Part shown: positions 23,753-33,794 of the stretch, in pieces | How positions within the stretch are numbered: position 1 is the first letter of the stretch | How the letters are laid out: each line of letters starts with the position of its first letter | Assembly: GCA_020633055.1 (NCBI GenBank) | Contig: JACKEJ010000005.1 | Coordinates: 496,001 to 560,000, forward strand | Length of the DNA stretch: 64,000 nucleotides | DNA from: Sandaracinaceae bacterium | Lineage (GTDB): Bacteria > Myxococcota_A > Polyangia > Polyangiales > Houyiibacteriaceae | Reading direction: 5' to 3' | The notes under the pieces: generated by a model | What the model saw: only the letters and a program-made list of their open reading frames with translations | What the model was told of the DNA's origin: nothing | The model's database searches: none | Position numbers and translations under genes: made by a program

Positions 23753-26727
23753 CAGCGCTGCGCGGCCGCGCCTCCCTGGCCGGGGCCCGCGAGGATGGCC
23801 GCAGCGTCCTCGGCTGTGGTGGGGTCGAGGCGCATCGCTTCATCGACGGCGGCCTGCGCGTCGGCCCGACGCCCGAGCGCCATCAGGTGCCGCGCCCGCG
23901 CGAGCTGCACGTGCGCAGGCGCCGCAGGCGAGAGCAGAAGCGCCGTGTCGTACTCGTAGAGCGCTCCTTCATGTTGGGCGCGCTCGCCGAGAGCGCCGGC
24001 CAGGGCGAGGTGAGCCTCCACCCGCGCGGGGTCTACCATCAGGCTGCGCTCACCGAAGCGCACCGCATCCTCGAAGCGGCGCTCGTCTATGGCGAGGTCG
24101 AGTGCCTGTGCGTGCAGCTCGCGATCGTGCTCCTCGAGGTCGACCAGGCGCGCGAGCGCCCGTCGCCGCAGGTCGGCGTCCTCGCTCTGCGTCCCGATCT
24201 CGAACAGCCCGAGCCATGCGGTCGAGCGCCAGGGCTGAAGCCGCGTCGCCGCTTCGAGGTGGGCGCGGGCCCCCGCGACGTCCTCGGCCGCCAGCGCAGC
24301 GCGACCGAGCAGCAGGCGCAGGTCGAAGCCGTCGCGACCCGAAGTGACGATCTTCTCCAGCGCGGCGCGCGCCTCGGGCAGCCGCTCCTGCGCCAGCGCA
24401 AGGCGCGCGGTGAGGTACAGCGCCACGGGCTCGTTCGGGTCCAGCGTGAGCGCGCGCGCCAGGTCCGCGGTGGCCTGCTGGCTGTCGCCGTGGATCAACC
24501 GGGCGGCCGCTAGCCGGGCCAGGGCGCCCGCGTCGTTCGGCGCGGCGGCGGAGGCCTGTTGGAGCGCCTCGAGGTCCGTGTAGGCCGACATGTCGACGTT
24601 GAACTGCCCGTCGAGCGCGGCGAGGCGCGTGCGGGTGTGTGCGCGGAACTGGGTGTCCAGCTCGGCGGCGGAGACGCCCAGCACCTGCTGGATCACCTCG
24701 GCCGTGGTCTTGCCCTCGCCCCACGCGCGCAGCATGCGCGGGATGCGCGCGAAGCCGAAGCGCTCGGCGATGAAGACCACCATCTGCGAGCTGGCGTAGT
24801 ACGCCACCATCATGTCCTGGCCGGTCCGGGCGTGCGTGAACGCGCGGTTCATGTCCACGATGGCCGGCAGGCGGTCGGCCACGATGGCAGCGTGCAGGTC
24901 GTGATCCATCTCGCGTCGCCACTCGGGCCGCGCCACGATGGTCTCGTACTCGGCCAGCCCCTCGGTGAACCAGCGCGGCACGTGGTTGTGGCTGAGCTGG
25001 ATGTGGAACACGTGCGCCAGCTCGTGCCAGGTGATCTGGCCCCAGTTGAAGGGCCCGCCGCGCGGGGAGATGGCGGTCACCACCTTGCCAAAGCACACGC
25101 CCTGGACCCCCAAGTTCGGGAGGCCCGTGGTGCGCAGCGAGAAGTGCTGCACGTCGGCGTAGAGCTCCATGGCGAGCGGACCATCCGGGGTGAAGCCGTA
25201 GCGCCGCACCATGTCGGCGTACGCCGCGCTCAGGTGCCGCGGCACATAGCGCTCGAGAACGGGGCGCTCCTCCTGATGCATGCGGAAGCGGAAGGGGGCC
25301 TGCTCGAAGCTCCCGTACTGCTGCGGGATGACGTCGTCGTACAGGTTCAGGATGTTGAAGACCTGGACGTTGTAGCGGTCGCGCCGCCACGCCTCGCGCA
25401 GCGCCGTCAGCCCCGTTTCCTCGTCGCCCATGCGCAGCAGGTTGATGCCCAGCGTGGCTTGCGCCACGGCGTCCCGCGGGTTGAGCGCGATGGCCTCACG
25501 CGACATCGCGACGATGGCGGGGTAGCGGTGCTCCCACTCGGCGTACTCCGCGATGATGGTGAAGAGCTGGCTGTACGTGGGGTGCCGTCGCAGCACCTCA
25601 CGCTTGGCGGCCTCGAAGCCCGCCGTGTCGTCGGCCAGCAGGCGCCCCGCTGCACGCACGCTGAGCGCCTCCAGGTCGCTCGGGTCCTGCGCGACCACCG
25701 CGGCGAGCTCGCGGTCGGTCGCGGCGACGTCGAGGTCGTAGAGCGACAGCCCGGCGCGCGTGACCCTCGCCATCGCCAGGTTGGGGTTCACCGCCAGCGC
25801 GCGCTCGAGGTGCCGCTCGGCCTCGACGAAGTTGTAGTTCTGGACCATCCGGATGCGCGCGTAGAGAGCGTGCGCCACCGGGTGCTCCGGGTTCACGCGC
25901 AGCGCGTCGCGTACGCACTCCTCGGCGTGCCCCGCGTCGTACTTGTCGAGGAACAGGCGCGCCCACTCGAGCTGCGTCTCCACCCGCTGACGGTCGGCCG
26001 TGACCGACTCTTGGAACGCGGTGTTGGCGTCGCGGGGACTCCCCAGCGCGTGCGCCGCGCTGCCGACGTACGCCAGCCCCTCGGCGTCGCGGGAGGTGAT
26101 GCGGTCCGAGTTGTAGCCCTGGATGATGCGCCGGTAGAAGGTCCCTGCCTCCACCGTGCGGCCACGGCGCTCGGCCGCGCGGGCCAAGTACAGCGACGCG
26201 CGGTCGTGGGTGGCGGGCAACGCGCCGAGTAGCCGGTCGACATCGTCCAGGCGACCGCGTGCGAAGTGAGCCTCGGCCTCGAGCATGACGGCCTGTTCAC
26301 GCAACCCTGTGTCCCGCGCGGCCTCACGCGCCTGCGACACGGCGTCGTCGTAGCGGCCTGTGGCGAGCGCGAGACGAGCCGCGAGCAGCGCACGCGCTGC
26401 AGGTGGCCCCGAGAGCGCGTCGAGGCGCTCCGCGACGGCGCCGTAGAAGCCCTCCGTGAGTGCCTGGTTCGCCTCCTCCACGGTGTTCAGAGTGGGAGGC
26501 GTACGCGCCGCGCTCGCGTCCTCGGCCGGCGCGTCCGGCATGCTCGGAAGGGGGATGGCGTCGGCGCGCACCTCGGCCCCCTCGCGAGGGCCCTCCCCCC
26601 CCGTCTCGGTCGTCGGAGCAGCCCCACCACAGCCCCCACCGCAAGCGCCCACGAGCGCGCCGGTCGACACAGGCAAGGTAAGCCACACCACGAACAGGCG
26701 GGCACGGGAAGCAAGGAGACGTCGCAT
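23752..26727 (-). CDS. Lipoprotein TPR-repeat protein with gluzincin metalloprotease domain
   Basis: From ATG 26727 the 991-residue product has a signal peptide with lipobox (LVGAC) and a Pro/Glu/Gly-rich linker. Many TPR-like helical hairpins flank a central zinc peptidase domain. That domain carries HELAH at about residues 568-572 and a downstream TEGLAEYE that gives the third ligand (Glu near 589), the gluzincin (MA clan) arrangement. TPRs run from about 80 to 460 and again from about 730 to the end. Such proteins probably act in the envelope on protein substrates. No SD is evident, and an ATG at 26751 is an alternative start. It is the first gene of an operon with a sensor kinase and rph. 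Confidence 0.85.
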   Translation of the reverse strand: MRRLLASRARLFVVWLTLPVSTGALVGACGGGCGGAAPTTETGGEGPREGAEVRADAIPLPSMPDAPAEDASAARTPPTLNTVEEANQALTEGFYGAVAERLDALSGPPAARALLAARLALATGRYDDAVSQAREAARDTGLREQAVMLEAEAHFARGRLDDVDRLLGALPATHDRASLYLARAAERRGRTVEAGTFYRRIIQGYNSDRITSRDAEGLAYVGSAAHALGSPRDANTAFQESVTADRQRVETQLEWARLFLDKYDAGHAEECVRDALRVNPEHPVAHALYARIRMVQNYNFVEAERHLERALAVNPNLAMARVTRAGLSLYDLDVAATDRELAAVVAQDPSDLEALSVRAAGRLLADDTAGFEAAKREVLRRHPTYSQLFTIIAEYAEWEHRYPAIVAMSREAIALNPRDAVAQATLGINLLRMGDEETGLTALREAWRRDRYNVQVFNILNLYDDVIPQQYGSFEQAPFRFRMHQEERPVLERYVPRHLSAAYADMVRRYGFTPDGPLAMELYADVQHFSLRTTGLPNLGVQGVCFGKVVTAISPRGGPFNWGQITWHELAHVFHIQLSHNHVPRWFTEGLAEYETIVARPEWRREMDHDLHAAIVADRLPAIVDMNRAFTHARTGQDMMVAYYASSQMVVFIAERFGFARIPRMLRAWGEGKTTAEVIQQVLGVSAAELDTQFRAHTRTRLAALDGQFNVDMSAYTDLEALQQASAAAPNDAGALARLAAARLIHGDSQQATADLARALTLDPNEPVALYLTARLALAQERLPEARAALEKIVTSGRDGFDLRLLLGRAALAAEDVAGARAHLEAATRLQPWRSTAWLGLFEIGTQSEDADLRRRALARLVDLEEHDRELHAQALDLAIDERRFEDAVRFGERSLMVDPARVEAHLALAGALGERAQHEGALYEYDTALLLSPAAPAHVQLARARHLMALGRRADAQAAVDEAMRLDPTTAEDAAAILAGPGQGGAAAQR

Positions 26728-26802
26728 CGCCGCGTAGGATAACGCATGCATCAAGCCACGCCGGCGTGTACTTCGGCGCAAAGGCACTACACTGCGAACT
26801 CG

Positions 26803-27372
26803 ATGTCAGTCGATCACTCGCCCTACGCGACGTTCCAGGGCTTCCTGCGCAGCGCCATCACGCAGTACTGGGAGCGGCGCGGAGCCAGTCGGGTCACCTT
26901 CCTCGCCCTCCTGTTCGCCACCCGCGAGGCATGGGGCGTGGCCCTCGACAAGACGCTGGACATCGAGACCGGTCGCAAGGCGCTGCGAGGCGCTGCGGGC
27001 GTCGCAGCCATCACGGTGCTGCTGCGCATCTTCCTCGGGGGGCCCATCGGGGTGTTGCTCACGGGCGCGTCCCTCGTGTCGTTGGTCGCGGCCTACGCGA
27101 AGAACCACGACCGCGTGTGGGCCAAGCAGGAGCGCATCCGTGAGCTGGTGGGGGGCTGCCGCACGGAGCACGAGCGCGTCCTGAGCGAGTTCCGCGCGGG
27201 GCAGTTCGCCGAGCACGAGCGCGACCTGATGATCGACGGGTTGATGTCGCGCTTCCTGCTCGCCTTGGATGATGGTCCGGAGGACAAGCGCGAGCGGGGC
27301 AAGCCTGCGGCTCCGGCAGGCCCCAAGGCGGATAGCTTCGCGGCGCACGTCGCGGAGAAGCGCAAGGGTTGA
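26803..27372 (+). CDS. Conserved hypothetical membrane protein
   Basis: The 189-residue protein is not recognised. It has a soluble N-terminus with YATFQGFLRSAITQYWERRG, two close hydrophobic stretches (around residues 65-90: AAGVAAITVLLRIFLGGPIGVLLTG split at GG) and a charged helical C-terminal part with HERVLSEFRAGQFAEHERDL. A Lys/Ala/Pro-rich tail ends in EKRKG. No signal peptide is visible; it is probably an inner-membrane protein with its ends inside. It is divergent from the metalloprotease gene and convergent with a small monooxygenase-like gene. Confidence 0.6.
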   Translation: MSVDHSPYATFQGFLRSAITQYWERRGASRVTFLALLFATREAWGVALDKTLDIETGRKALRGAAGVAAITVLLRIFLGGPIGVLLTGASLVSLVAAYAKNHDRVWAKQERIRELVGGCRTEHERVLSEFRAGQFAEHERDLMIDGLMSRFLLALDDGPEDKRERGKPAAPAGPKADSFAAHVAEKRKG

Positions 27373-27480
27373 GCGCGAAGGCGTCGCTACGGCGGTGGGG
27401 ACAAGTCCTGGCGTGGGGCCGGTGGCGCGGGCGGGTCCCGCCGTGGGTCCCGTCCGCGCCTCCCAGGGCTCTGCAGCCTG

Positions 27481-27783
27481 CTAGACGGTGACCTTCGCGC
27501 CGAGGACCGACGCGCGCTCGATGACCGGCGGGGTCGCGAGCAGATCGTCGGCCTTGGCCATCAATGCGGCGGCGATGGCGCCCTCCAGGTGACGAGTCCG
27601 AGCGGACTCGCTGGCGAAGGCATCGACGATGTAGAAGGTGGTCTCGTCGGCCCGGAACGCGAACCACACGGGCGTGAAGTCTTCCGCGACGGCGAGCGGT
27701 TGGGCCCCCGCGAGGAAGGCGGCGACCTCGTCGGCGCGGTCGGGCTTGGCGGTGAGTCGGACGATGAGGGAATGAGTCAGCAC
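27481..27783 (-). CDS. Putative quinol monooxygenase (ABM domain)
   Basis: A 100-residue single alpha/beta domain of the antibiotic-biosynthesis-monooxygenase/YgiN fold. It starts LTHSLIVRLTAKPDRADEVAAFLA, continues VAEDFTPVWFAFRADETTFYIVDAFAS (the central strand pair) and has a helical HLEGAIAAALMA followed by a last strand. Members are small dimeric oxygenases acting on quinols or scavenging enzymes with unclear substrates. GTG 27783 is the start, with GGAG 7 nt upstream. It is divergent from the GlxA-type regulator, with a palindrome between, so the regulator may control it. Confidence 0.75.
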   Translation of the reverse strand: MLTHSLIVRLTAKPDRADEVAAFLAGAQPLAVAEDFTPVWFAFRADETTFYIVDAFASESARTRHLEGAIAAALMAKADDLLATPPVIERASVLGAKVTV

Positions 27784-27860
27784 GTTGTCTCCTTTGGTCG
27801 ATGAACCGCCACACTGGCGGCGACCGGGTCAACGTAGGGTGCGGGCGCCGGACTGGGTAT

Positions 27861-27874
27861 TGTCGTATTCGACA
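27861..27874. promoter_or_regulatory. Palindromic operator candidate between the ABM gene and AraC-type regulator
   Basis: TGTCG (27861-27865) and CGACA (27870-27874) form a perfect 5-bp inverted repeat with a TATT centre, in the 100-nt gap between two divergent genes. Its place fits an operator for the adjacent regulator, but AraC-family sites are usually direct repeats, so another regulator is possible. Confidence 0.4.
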
Positions 27875-27894
27875 TCAATGGTATGTTTCACGCC

Positions 27895-28851
27895 ATGAAC
27901 ATCTCTGTCGTCGTCCTCGAAGGAATGTTCGACACTGGGCTCACGGCCACGCTCGACACCTTCGCGCTCGCCAACGAGCTGGCACCTGCGGCGGGTGAGG
28001 CCGCGCCGTTCGAGGTCACGGTGACTTCGGTGCGGCGACGAGTGCGCACGATGCAGGGGCTGACAGTCCCCACGGTGTCGCTCGTGCGCGCCCCGACCCC
28101 AGATGTCGTCCTGGTTCCGGCGCTCGGAGAGAAGACCCCAGACACCCTCGGGAGAGCTCTCGAACGACGCGATGTGCGCGACGCCAGCGATGCGATCAAG
28201 CAGGCTTCGAAGGACGGTGCGCGCATCGCGGCAGCGTGCACGGGCACGTACGTGCTCGCCAAGACGGGGCTCCTGGATGGGCGCGTGGCGACGACCACGT
28301 GGTGGCTCTCCGCAGACTTTCGCCAGCGCTTCGACGAGGTGCGACTCGAGGAGTCGAAGATGGTCGTCGAAGACGGGGCCTACCTCACGGCAGGCGCGGC
28401 ACTCGCCCACGTGGACCTCGCGCTGTGGCTCGTGCGCCAGTCCAGCCCGGCGCTCGCGCAGCTCGTGAGCCGGTACCTGCTCGTGGACGATAGGCCGACC
28501 CAGACGGCGTATGCACTCATCGACCACCTCTCCCATGCGGACCCCATCGTCGAGCGCTTCGAGCGGTGGACGCGCGCGCACCTCCGCGACTTCTCGATGA
28601 GCGACGCTGCGCACGCCATAGGCGCCAGCGAGCGCACCCTCCAGCGCAGGCTCCGCGACGTGCTGGGGCGCACGCCCATCGCCTTCGTGCGCGACCTGCG
28701 CGTGGAGCAAGCGACCCACCTCCTGCGAACCACGGACCTCAGCGTGGACGAGATCGCCGAGGCGGTTGGCTATCACGACGGTGTCACCCTCCGCACCTTG
28801 CTGCGCGAGAAGACTGGACGGGGAGTGCGCGAGCTGCGTCGCGGCGGTTGA
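27895..28851 (+). CDS. GlxA-type transcriptional regulator (DJ-1/PfpI domain + AraC HTH)
   Basis: At 318 residues, the N-terminal 190 residues form an inactive DJ-1/PfpI amidotransferase-like domain (ISVVVLEGMFDTGLTATLD, the nucleophile elbow ARIAAACTGTYVLAKTGLL with its Cys, then ATTTWW). The C-terminal 100 residues are an AraC-type double HTH: SMSDAAHAIGASERTLQRRLRDVLGRTP and LSVDEIAEAVGYHDGVTLRTLLREKTG. GlxA-like regulators sense small metabolites and usually activate nearby genes. An in-frame ATG at 27883 is an alternative start; no clear SD supports either. The divergent monooxygenase-like gene is a possible target. Confidence 0.85.
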   Translation: MNISVVVLEGMFDTGLTATLDTFALANELAPAAGEAAPFEVTVTSVRRRVRTMQGLTVPTVSLVRAPTPDVVLVPALGEKTPDTLGRALERRDVRDASDAIKQASKDGARIAAACTGTYVLAKTGLLDGRVATTTWWLSADFRQRFDEVRLEESKMVVEDGAYLTAGAALAHVDLALWLVRQSSPALAQLVSRYLLVDDRPTQTAYALIDHLSHADPIVERFERWTRAHLRDFSMSDAAHAIGASERTLQRRLRDVLGRTPIAFVRDLRVEQATHLLRTTDLSVDEIAEAVGYHDGVTLRTLLREKTGRGVRELRRGG

Positions 28852-29035
28852 CGCCTGACAGCCCCGCTCTCGAACGGCCCTCTCCGTCGCATCAGCGACC
28901 GCGGCTCCCACGCTGCACAGTGAGCAGAACATCGGCGGTCCTGGGACCGAACCGGGCGGCAAGAGGGCGCTCTGGCTACCAGCGAGAGGCAGGAGCGGCT
29001 CGAGACCGGCTGCCATGCCGCGCGCCGGTCGCGTA

Positions 29036-31366
29036 TCAGTCGCGGGCCGCAGGCGGCGCGTCGTCCGTGACCGAGCTCGGAGCGAACACGGTCGGAGCTG
29101 ACGCGGGGGGCGGGGCCGACACATCCACCAACACGGGCGGAGGGGCTGGCACGTCCGCCGGGTCCTGCACCACTGGCGCTGCGGCCGCCACGGGTGGGGG
29201 CATGGTCTGCGAGGGGACGGCGTGCTTGGTGGGTCGGATGCGCACGGGCCGGACGAAGAACGGGCGCTCCTCCCGGCGCTCGGCGTCGACGCGACGAGCC
29301 GACTCGAGCGCTGCGCGCTGCAGGTCGGCCTGACTGCGGCAGGCCCCTTCGCCGACGACGCGCCGGTACGAGCCATCGGCTTGCAGCTCGTGTGCCTTGG
29401 TGTCGTCCCGCAGGGCGAGACCGAGCACGCGGTCCAGGATGCGGCGCTTCAGCTTCTCGTCCTCGAAGGGAAACATCACCTCCACGCGCCGCTGGAAGTT
29501 GCGCGGCATCCAGTCGGCGCTGCTCGCGTAGACCTCCTGCGCGCCGCCCGCCTCGAACGCGAAGACGCGGCTGTGCTCGAGGAAGCGGTCGATGACGCTG
29601 CGCACGCGGATGTTCTCGCTCAGCTGCGGCACACCCGGGCGGAGACAGCAGATGCCTCGCACGATGAGGTCGATCTGGACGCCCGCCTGGGACGCACGGT
29701 AGAGCGCCAAGATCACCTCCGGGTCCACCAGCGAGTTCATCTTGGCGATGATGCGCGCGCGCTTGCCCTCACGCGCCAGCTGCGCCTCCCGCATGATCAG
29801 GCCGAGGATCCGCTCGTGCAGGCCGAGCGGCGCGACCACCAGTCGTTTCCACTCCTCGGGGCCGGTGCACGAGGTGAGCAGGTTGAACAGCGAGGTGGCG
29901 TCCTCGCCGAACGCGTCGCGGGCCGTGAAGAGGCTGAGGTCGGTGTAGAGGCGCGCCGTGTGCGGGTTGTAGTTGCCCGTGCCCAAGTGCACGTAGCGCC
30001 GCAGCTTGCCGCTCTCGCGCCGCACGATGAGCATGACCTTGCAGTGCGTCTTGAGGCCGACCAAGCCGTAGACCACGTGCACCCCCGCCTGCTCGAGCTT
30101 GCCGGCCCAGTGGATGTTGTTCTCTTCGTCGAAGCGCGCCTTGATCTCCACCAGCGCGACGACGTGCTTGCCCTGCTCGGCGGCGCGTACGAGCGCAGCC
30201 ACCACGGGGCTGTCGCCGCTGGTGCGGTAGAGGGTCTGCTTGATGGCCAGCACGTCGGGGTCGCGCGCGGCGCGCTCGAGCAGCTCCACGACGGGGTCGA
30301 AGCTCTCGTACGGGTGGTGCAAGAGCACGTCGCCACGCGAGATGGTGTCGAAGGGGTCTCCTTCGCTGAGGGCCGCCACTTGGACACCGTTGGCCGGGGG
30401 GTCGCGCAGCTCGCGCATCCCGCGCAGCGGACGGCCCAACTCCACCAACTCCTCGAGCGCCAGCGGCGCCACGCTCGGGATGACGAAGTCCGGGTCCAGC
30501 TCCATGGCGTCCGTCAGCAGCGAGAGCGCCTGTTCCGGGCAGTCGTGGGCGACGCTGAGGGTCACCGCGTTCCCGCGGTCGCGGCGCCGCACCTCTTCGG
30601 TAATGACGTCCAGCAGGTCCTCCGCCTCCTCCTCGTCGATGGAGAGGTCGAAGTTGCGCAGCACCCGGAAAGGCCACGCGCCCAGGCTGCGGAACCCGCG
30701 GAACAGCTCGTTCGCGTGCTGCGCCACCAGCTGCTCCAGCAAGACGACGCGCTTGCCAGCCTGCTCCGGGTCGGCGGTGGGCAAGGCGACGACGCGAGGG
30801 AGCACCGGCGGCACCTGCAGCAGCGCGAAGGCTGGCTCCCCGACGCGCTCGCCCGCCAGCATGACGATCAACTGGAGGTCCTTGTTGCGCATGTGCGGGA
30901 AGGGGTGCCCGGGATCGAGCGCGAGGGGCGTCAGGACGGGGTAGACCTGCGTGTCGAAGTACTCCCGCAGCCAGCGCTGCTCCTCGCCCTCCAGCTCGCG
31001 CGGGTCCACGCGCATCACGCCATGCTCCCGAAGCGCGGGCTCGAGCTGGTCGATGAACACTTGGCTCATGTCGCTCATCAGGCGCGCCACGCGCGCGGCG
31101 ATGGCGGTGATCTGCTGGCGGGCCGTGAGCCCGTCGGGGCTGCCGCTCGAGATGTGCTCGGCGCGCTGCTCGAGGAGGCCTGCCACCCGCACCATGAAGA
31201 ACTCGTCGAGGTTGCTCGCGCAGATGCCCAGGAACTTCAGGCGCTCCAGCAGGGGTACGCTGGGATCGCTGGCCTCGTCGAGCACGCGCTGGTTGAACTC
31301 GAGCCAGGACAGCTCTCGATTGATGAACAGCGCGCTGGGTTCCGCGAGACTCGTGAGCGTGGTCAT
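29036..31366 (-). CDS. ppk1: Polyphosphate kinase 1
   Basis: PPK1 reversibly polymerises the gamma-phosphate of ATP into polyphosphate. The 776 residues show the N-terminal motif FINRELSWLEFNQRVLDEA, the HHPYESFDPVVELL region and IKQTLYRTSGDSPVV. The middle domain GLKTHCKVMLIVRRE carries the conserved His, and HLGTGNYNPHTARLYTDLSLF and IDLIVRGICCLRPG complete the PLD-like core. A tail of about 60 residues rich in Pro, Ala and Val, with no family match, follows. The ATG overlaps the DUF58 stop by 4 nt, so ppk1 is the last gene of the MoxR/DUF58 operon. It ends about 180 nt from a convergent regulator, in a gap where I see nothing. Confidence 0.96.
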   Translation of the reverse strand: MTTLTSLAEPSALFINRELSWLEFNQRVLDEASDPSVPLLERLKFLGICASNLDEFFMVRVAGLLEQRAEHISSGSPDGLTARQQITAIAARVARLMSDMSQVFIDQLEPALREHGVMRVDPRELEGEEQRWLREYFDTQVYPVLTPLALDPGHPFPHMRNKDLQLIVMLAGERVGEPAFALLQVPPVLPRVVALPTADPEQAGKRVVLLEQLVAQHANELFRGFRSLGAWPFRVLRNFDLSIDEEEAEDLLDVITEEVRRRDRGNAVTLSVAHDCPEQALSLLTDAMELDPDFVIPSVAPLALEELVELGRPLRGMRELRDPPANGVQVAALSEGDPFDTISRGDVLLHHPYESFDPVVELLERAARDPDVLAIKQTLYRTSGDSPVVAALVRAAEQGKHVVALVEIKARFDEENNIHWAGKLEQAGVHVVYGLVGLKTHCKVMLIVRRESGKLRRYVHLGTGNYNPHTARLYTDLSLFTARDAFGEDATSLFNLLTSCTGPEEWKRLVVAPLGLHERILGLIMREAQLAREGKRARIIAKMNSLVDPEVILALYRASQAGVQIDLIVRGICCLRPGVPQLSENIRVRSVIDRFLEHSRVFAFEAGGAQEVYASSADWMPRNFQRRVEVMFPFEDEKLKRRILDRVLGLALRDDTKAHELQADGSYRRVVGEGACRSQADLQRAALESARRVDAERREERPFFVRPVRIRPTKHAVPSQTMPPPVAAAAPVVQDPADVPAPPPVLVDVSAPPPASAPTVFAPSSVTDDAPPAARD

Positions 31367-32786
31367 AGTGCGTGCTTGGCCTTGATCTCCAGATAGCGGC
31401 GCACGGTCGACAGCGCCAGCTCCGAAGCCGACGCCTCCACCAGCCCCACGCCGCTCTTCGCGAGGTGCGCCTTCACCCGCTCCCGGTCCGTCAGCAGGTC
31501 CGCCGCCGCCGCCCGCGCGTAGACCTCGCTCGTGTTGGTCGCCGGGGCGTCGGCCAGCCGGGTCGCTAGAGGCTCTTCCAGGGTCACGCACAGGGGGAGA
31601 TGCTTCTGCCGCAGGACCGCGGCGCATTCGGCGAGGGGCATGGCGTGCTCCTCGTCCAACAGGTCGCTGAACAGTACGACAAGCGCGCGCTTTCTCACGC
31701 GTGTTCGCACAAACGACACAAGTGAACGAAAATCGACAAACGTCGACTGCGCCTCCACGTCGAAGCTCGCCTCGAGCAGCCGCGCATAGTGCCCTGCCCC
31801 ACGACCCGGCGGCACGTACCTCGAGACGCCCGCGCCGAAGATGACGAGCCCCACTTGGTCGCCCTGACGCAGCGCGAACCACGCCAGCATCAGCGCAGCG
31901 TGAAGGGCGTGGTCGAGCTTCGTCAGACCCGCGCGACCCGCGTGCTCGTCCATACGCGCGGCCATCATGCGCCCGACGTCCAGGCCCAGGACAATGGTCT
32001 GGCTGCGCTCGTGCTGCAGGACGCGCGTCACGGGTCGTCGGCGCTTGGCGGTCGACTTCCAATCGAGGTCGCGGAACGGGTCGCCGGCGACGTACTCGCG
32101 CAGCTGGGCGAACTCACCGCCTCCGCCCAGCTGTCGGACCTGTCGGTTGCCCGCGTGCTGCTGGTCTCGGAGCCGCAGCTGCAGCTCGTCGCCACGGGTG
32201 CCGAGGACGTCGGGGTAGACCCGCACCGGGGAGGCCGCGGGCGCGCGGACACGGAGGGCTCCGAGCCCGAGCGGGCCCTCTAGGTGGAGGTAGACATCCC
32301 CGAGGGTGTAGCTTCCCCGACGCGTCGGTACGAGCGTGTACGGCGCGCGTGTACGCCCGTACGGGGGAAGGACCAGCGACAGCTCGGCAGGCGCCACGGT
32401 CAGCTCGCTCGGGGGCGTGTCGCGGAGCCGGACACGCACGAGCGTCGGGTGCGGGTTGTGAACCACGAGCTCGGCGCGGGCGTCACGGCCGCTCACTAGG
32501 CGGTCCAGCACATGGCGCGACACGCGCGGAACGCAACGGCGCAGGCGCCGCGCCTCCAGCCAAGCTCCCAGCAGCAGCAGCCCATCGTACGCGACGACCA
32601 GCCACAACCCGAGCCCAGATCCTCCATCGAGCGCAGCGAGGGGCAGCCCGAGAGCGGCGAGCCACAGCAGGCGTCGGCCCGGCAGGCCCCCCTGCCGCGC
32701 CGATGCTCCACGCGACCCGGTCGGCGCGTCGAAGGCATCGTCGTGTAGGGCATCCGTCGCGGTGCGCTGTGCCGTCCAGGCGAGGT

Positions 32787-32790
<4 letters not shown>
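31363..32790 (-). CDS. DUF58 / VWA-like protein partner of MoxR
   Basis: The 475-residue protein has two hydrophobic N-terminal segments (about 37-75) followed by a beta-rich region. The DUF58 signature comes next: VGGGGEFAQLREYVAGDPFRDLDWKSTAKRR-like sequence around residue 245, with the hallmark RxYxxGDxxRxIDWK pattern. A VWA-like fold with TIVLGLDVGRMMAA and ALVVLFSDLLDEEHA follows. DUF58 proteins accompany MoxR AAA+ ATPases and probably act in metal insertion or envelope assembly. It starts with GTG inside the MoxR stop (GTGA) and ends in the ppk1 start. Its exact substrate is unknown. Confidence 0.88.

Positions 32791-33790
<1,000 letters not shown>

Positions 33791-33794
<4 letters not shown>

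Noticed and set aside
29222..31396. A 724-codon open frame opposite ppk1
   Set aside because: Antisense shadow of a firmly identified gene.
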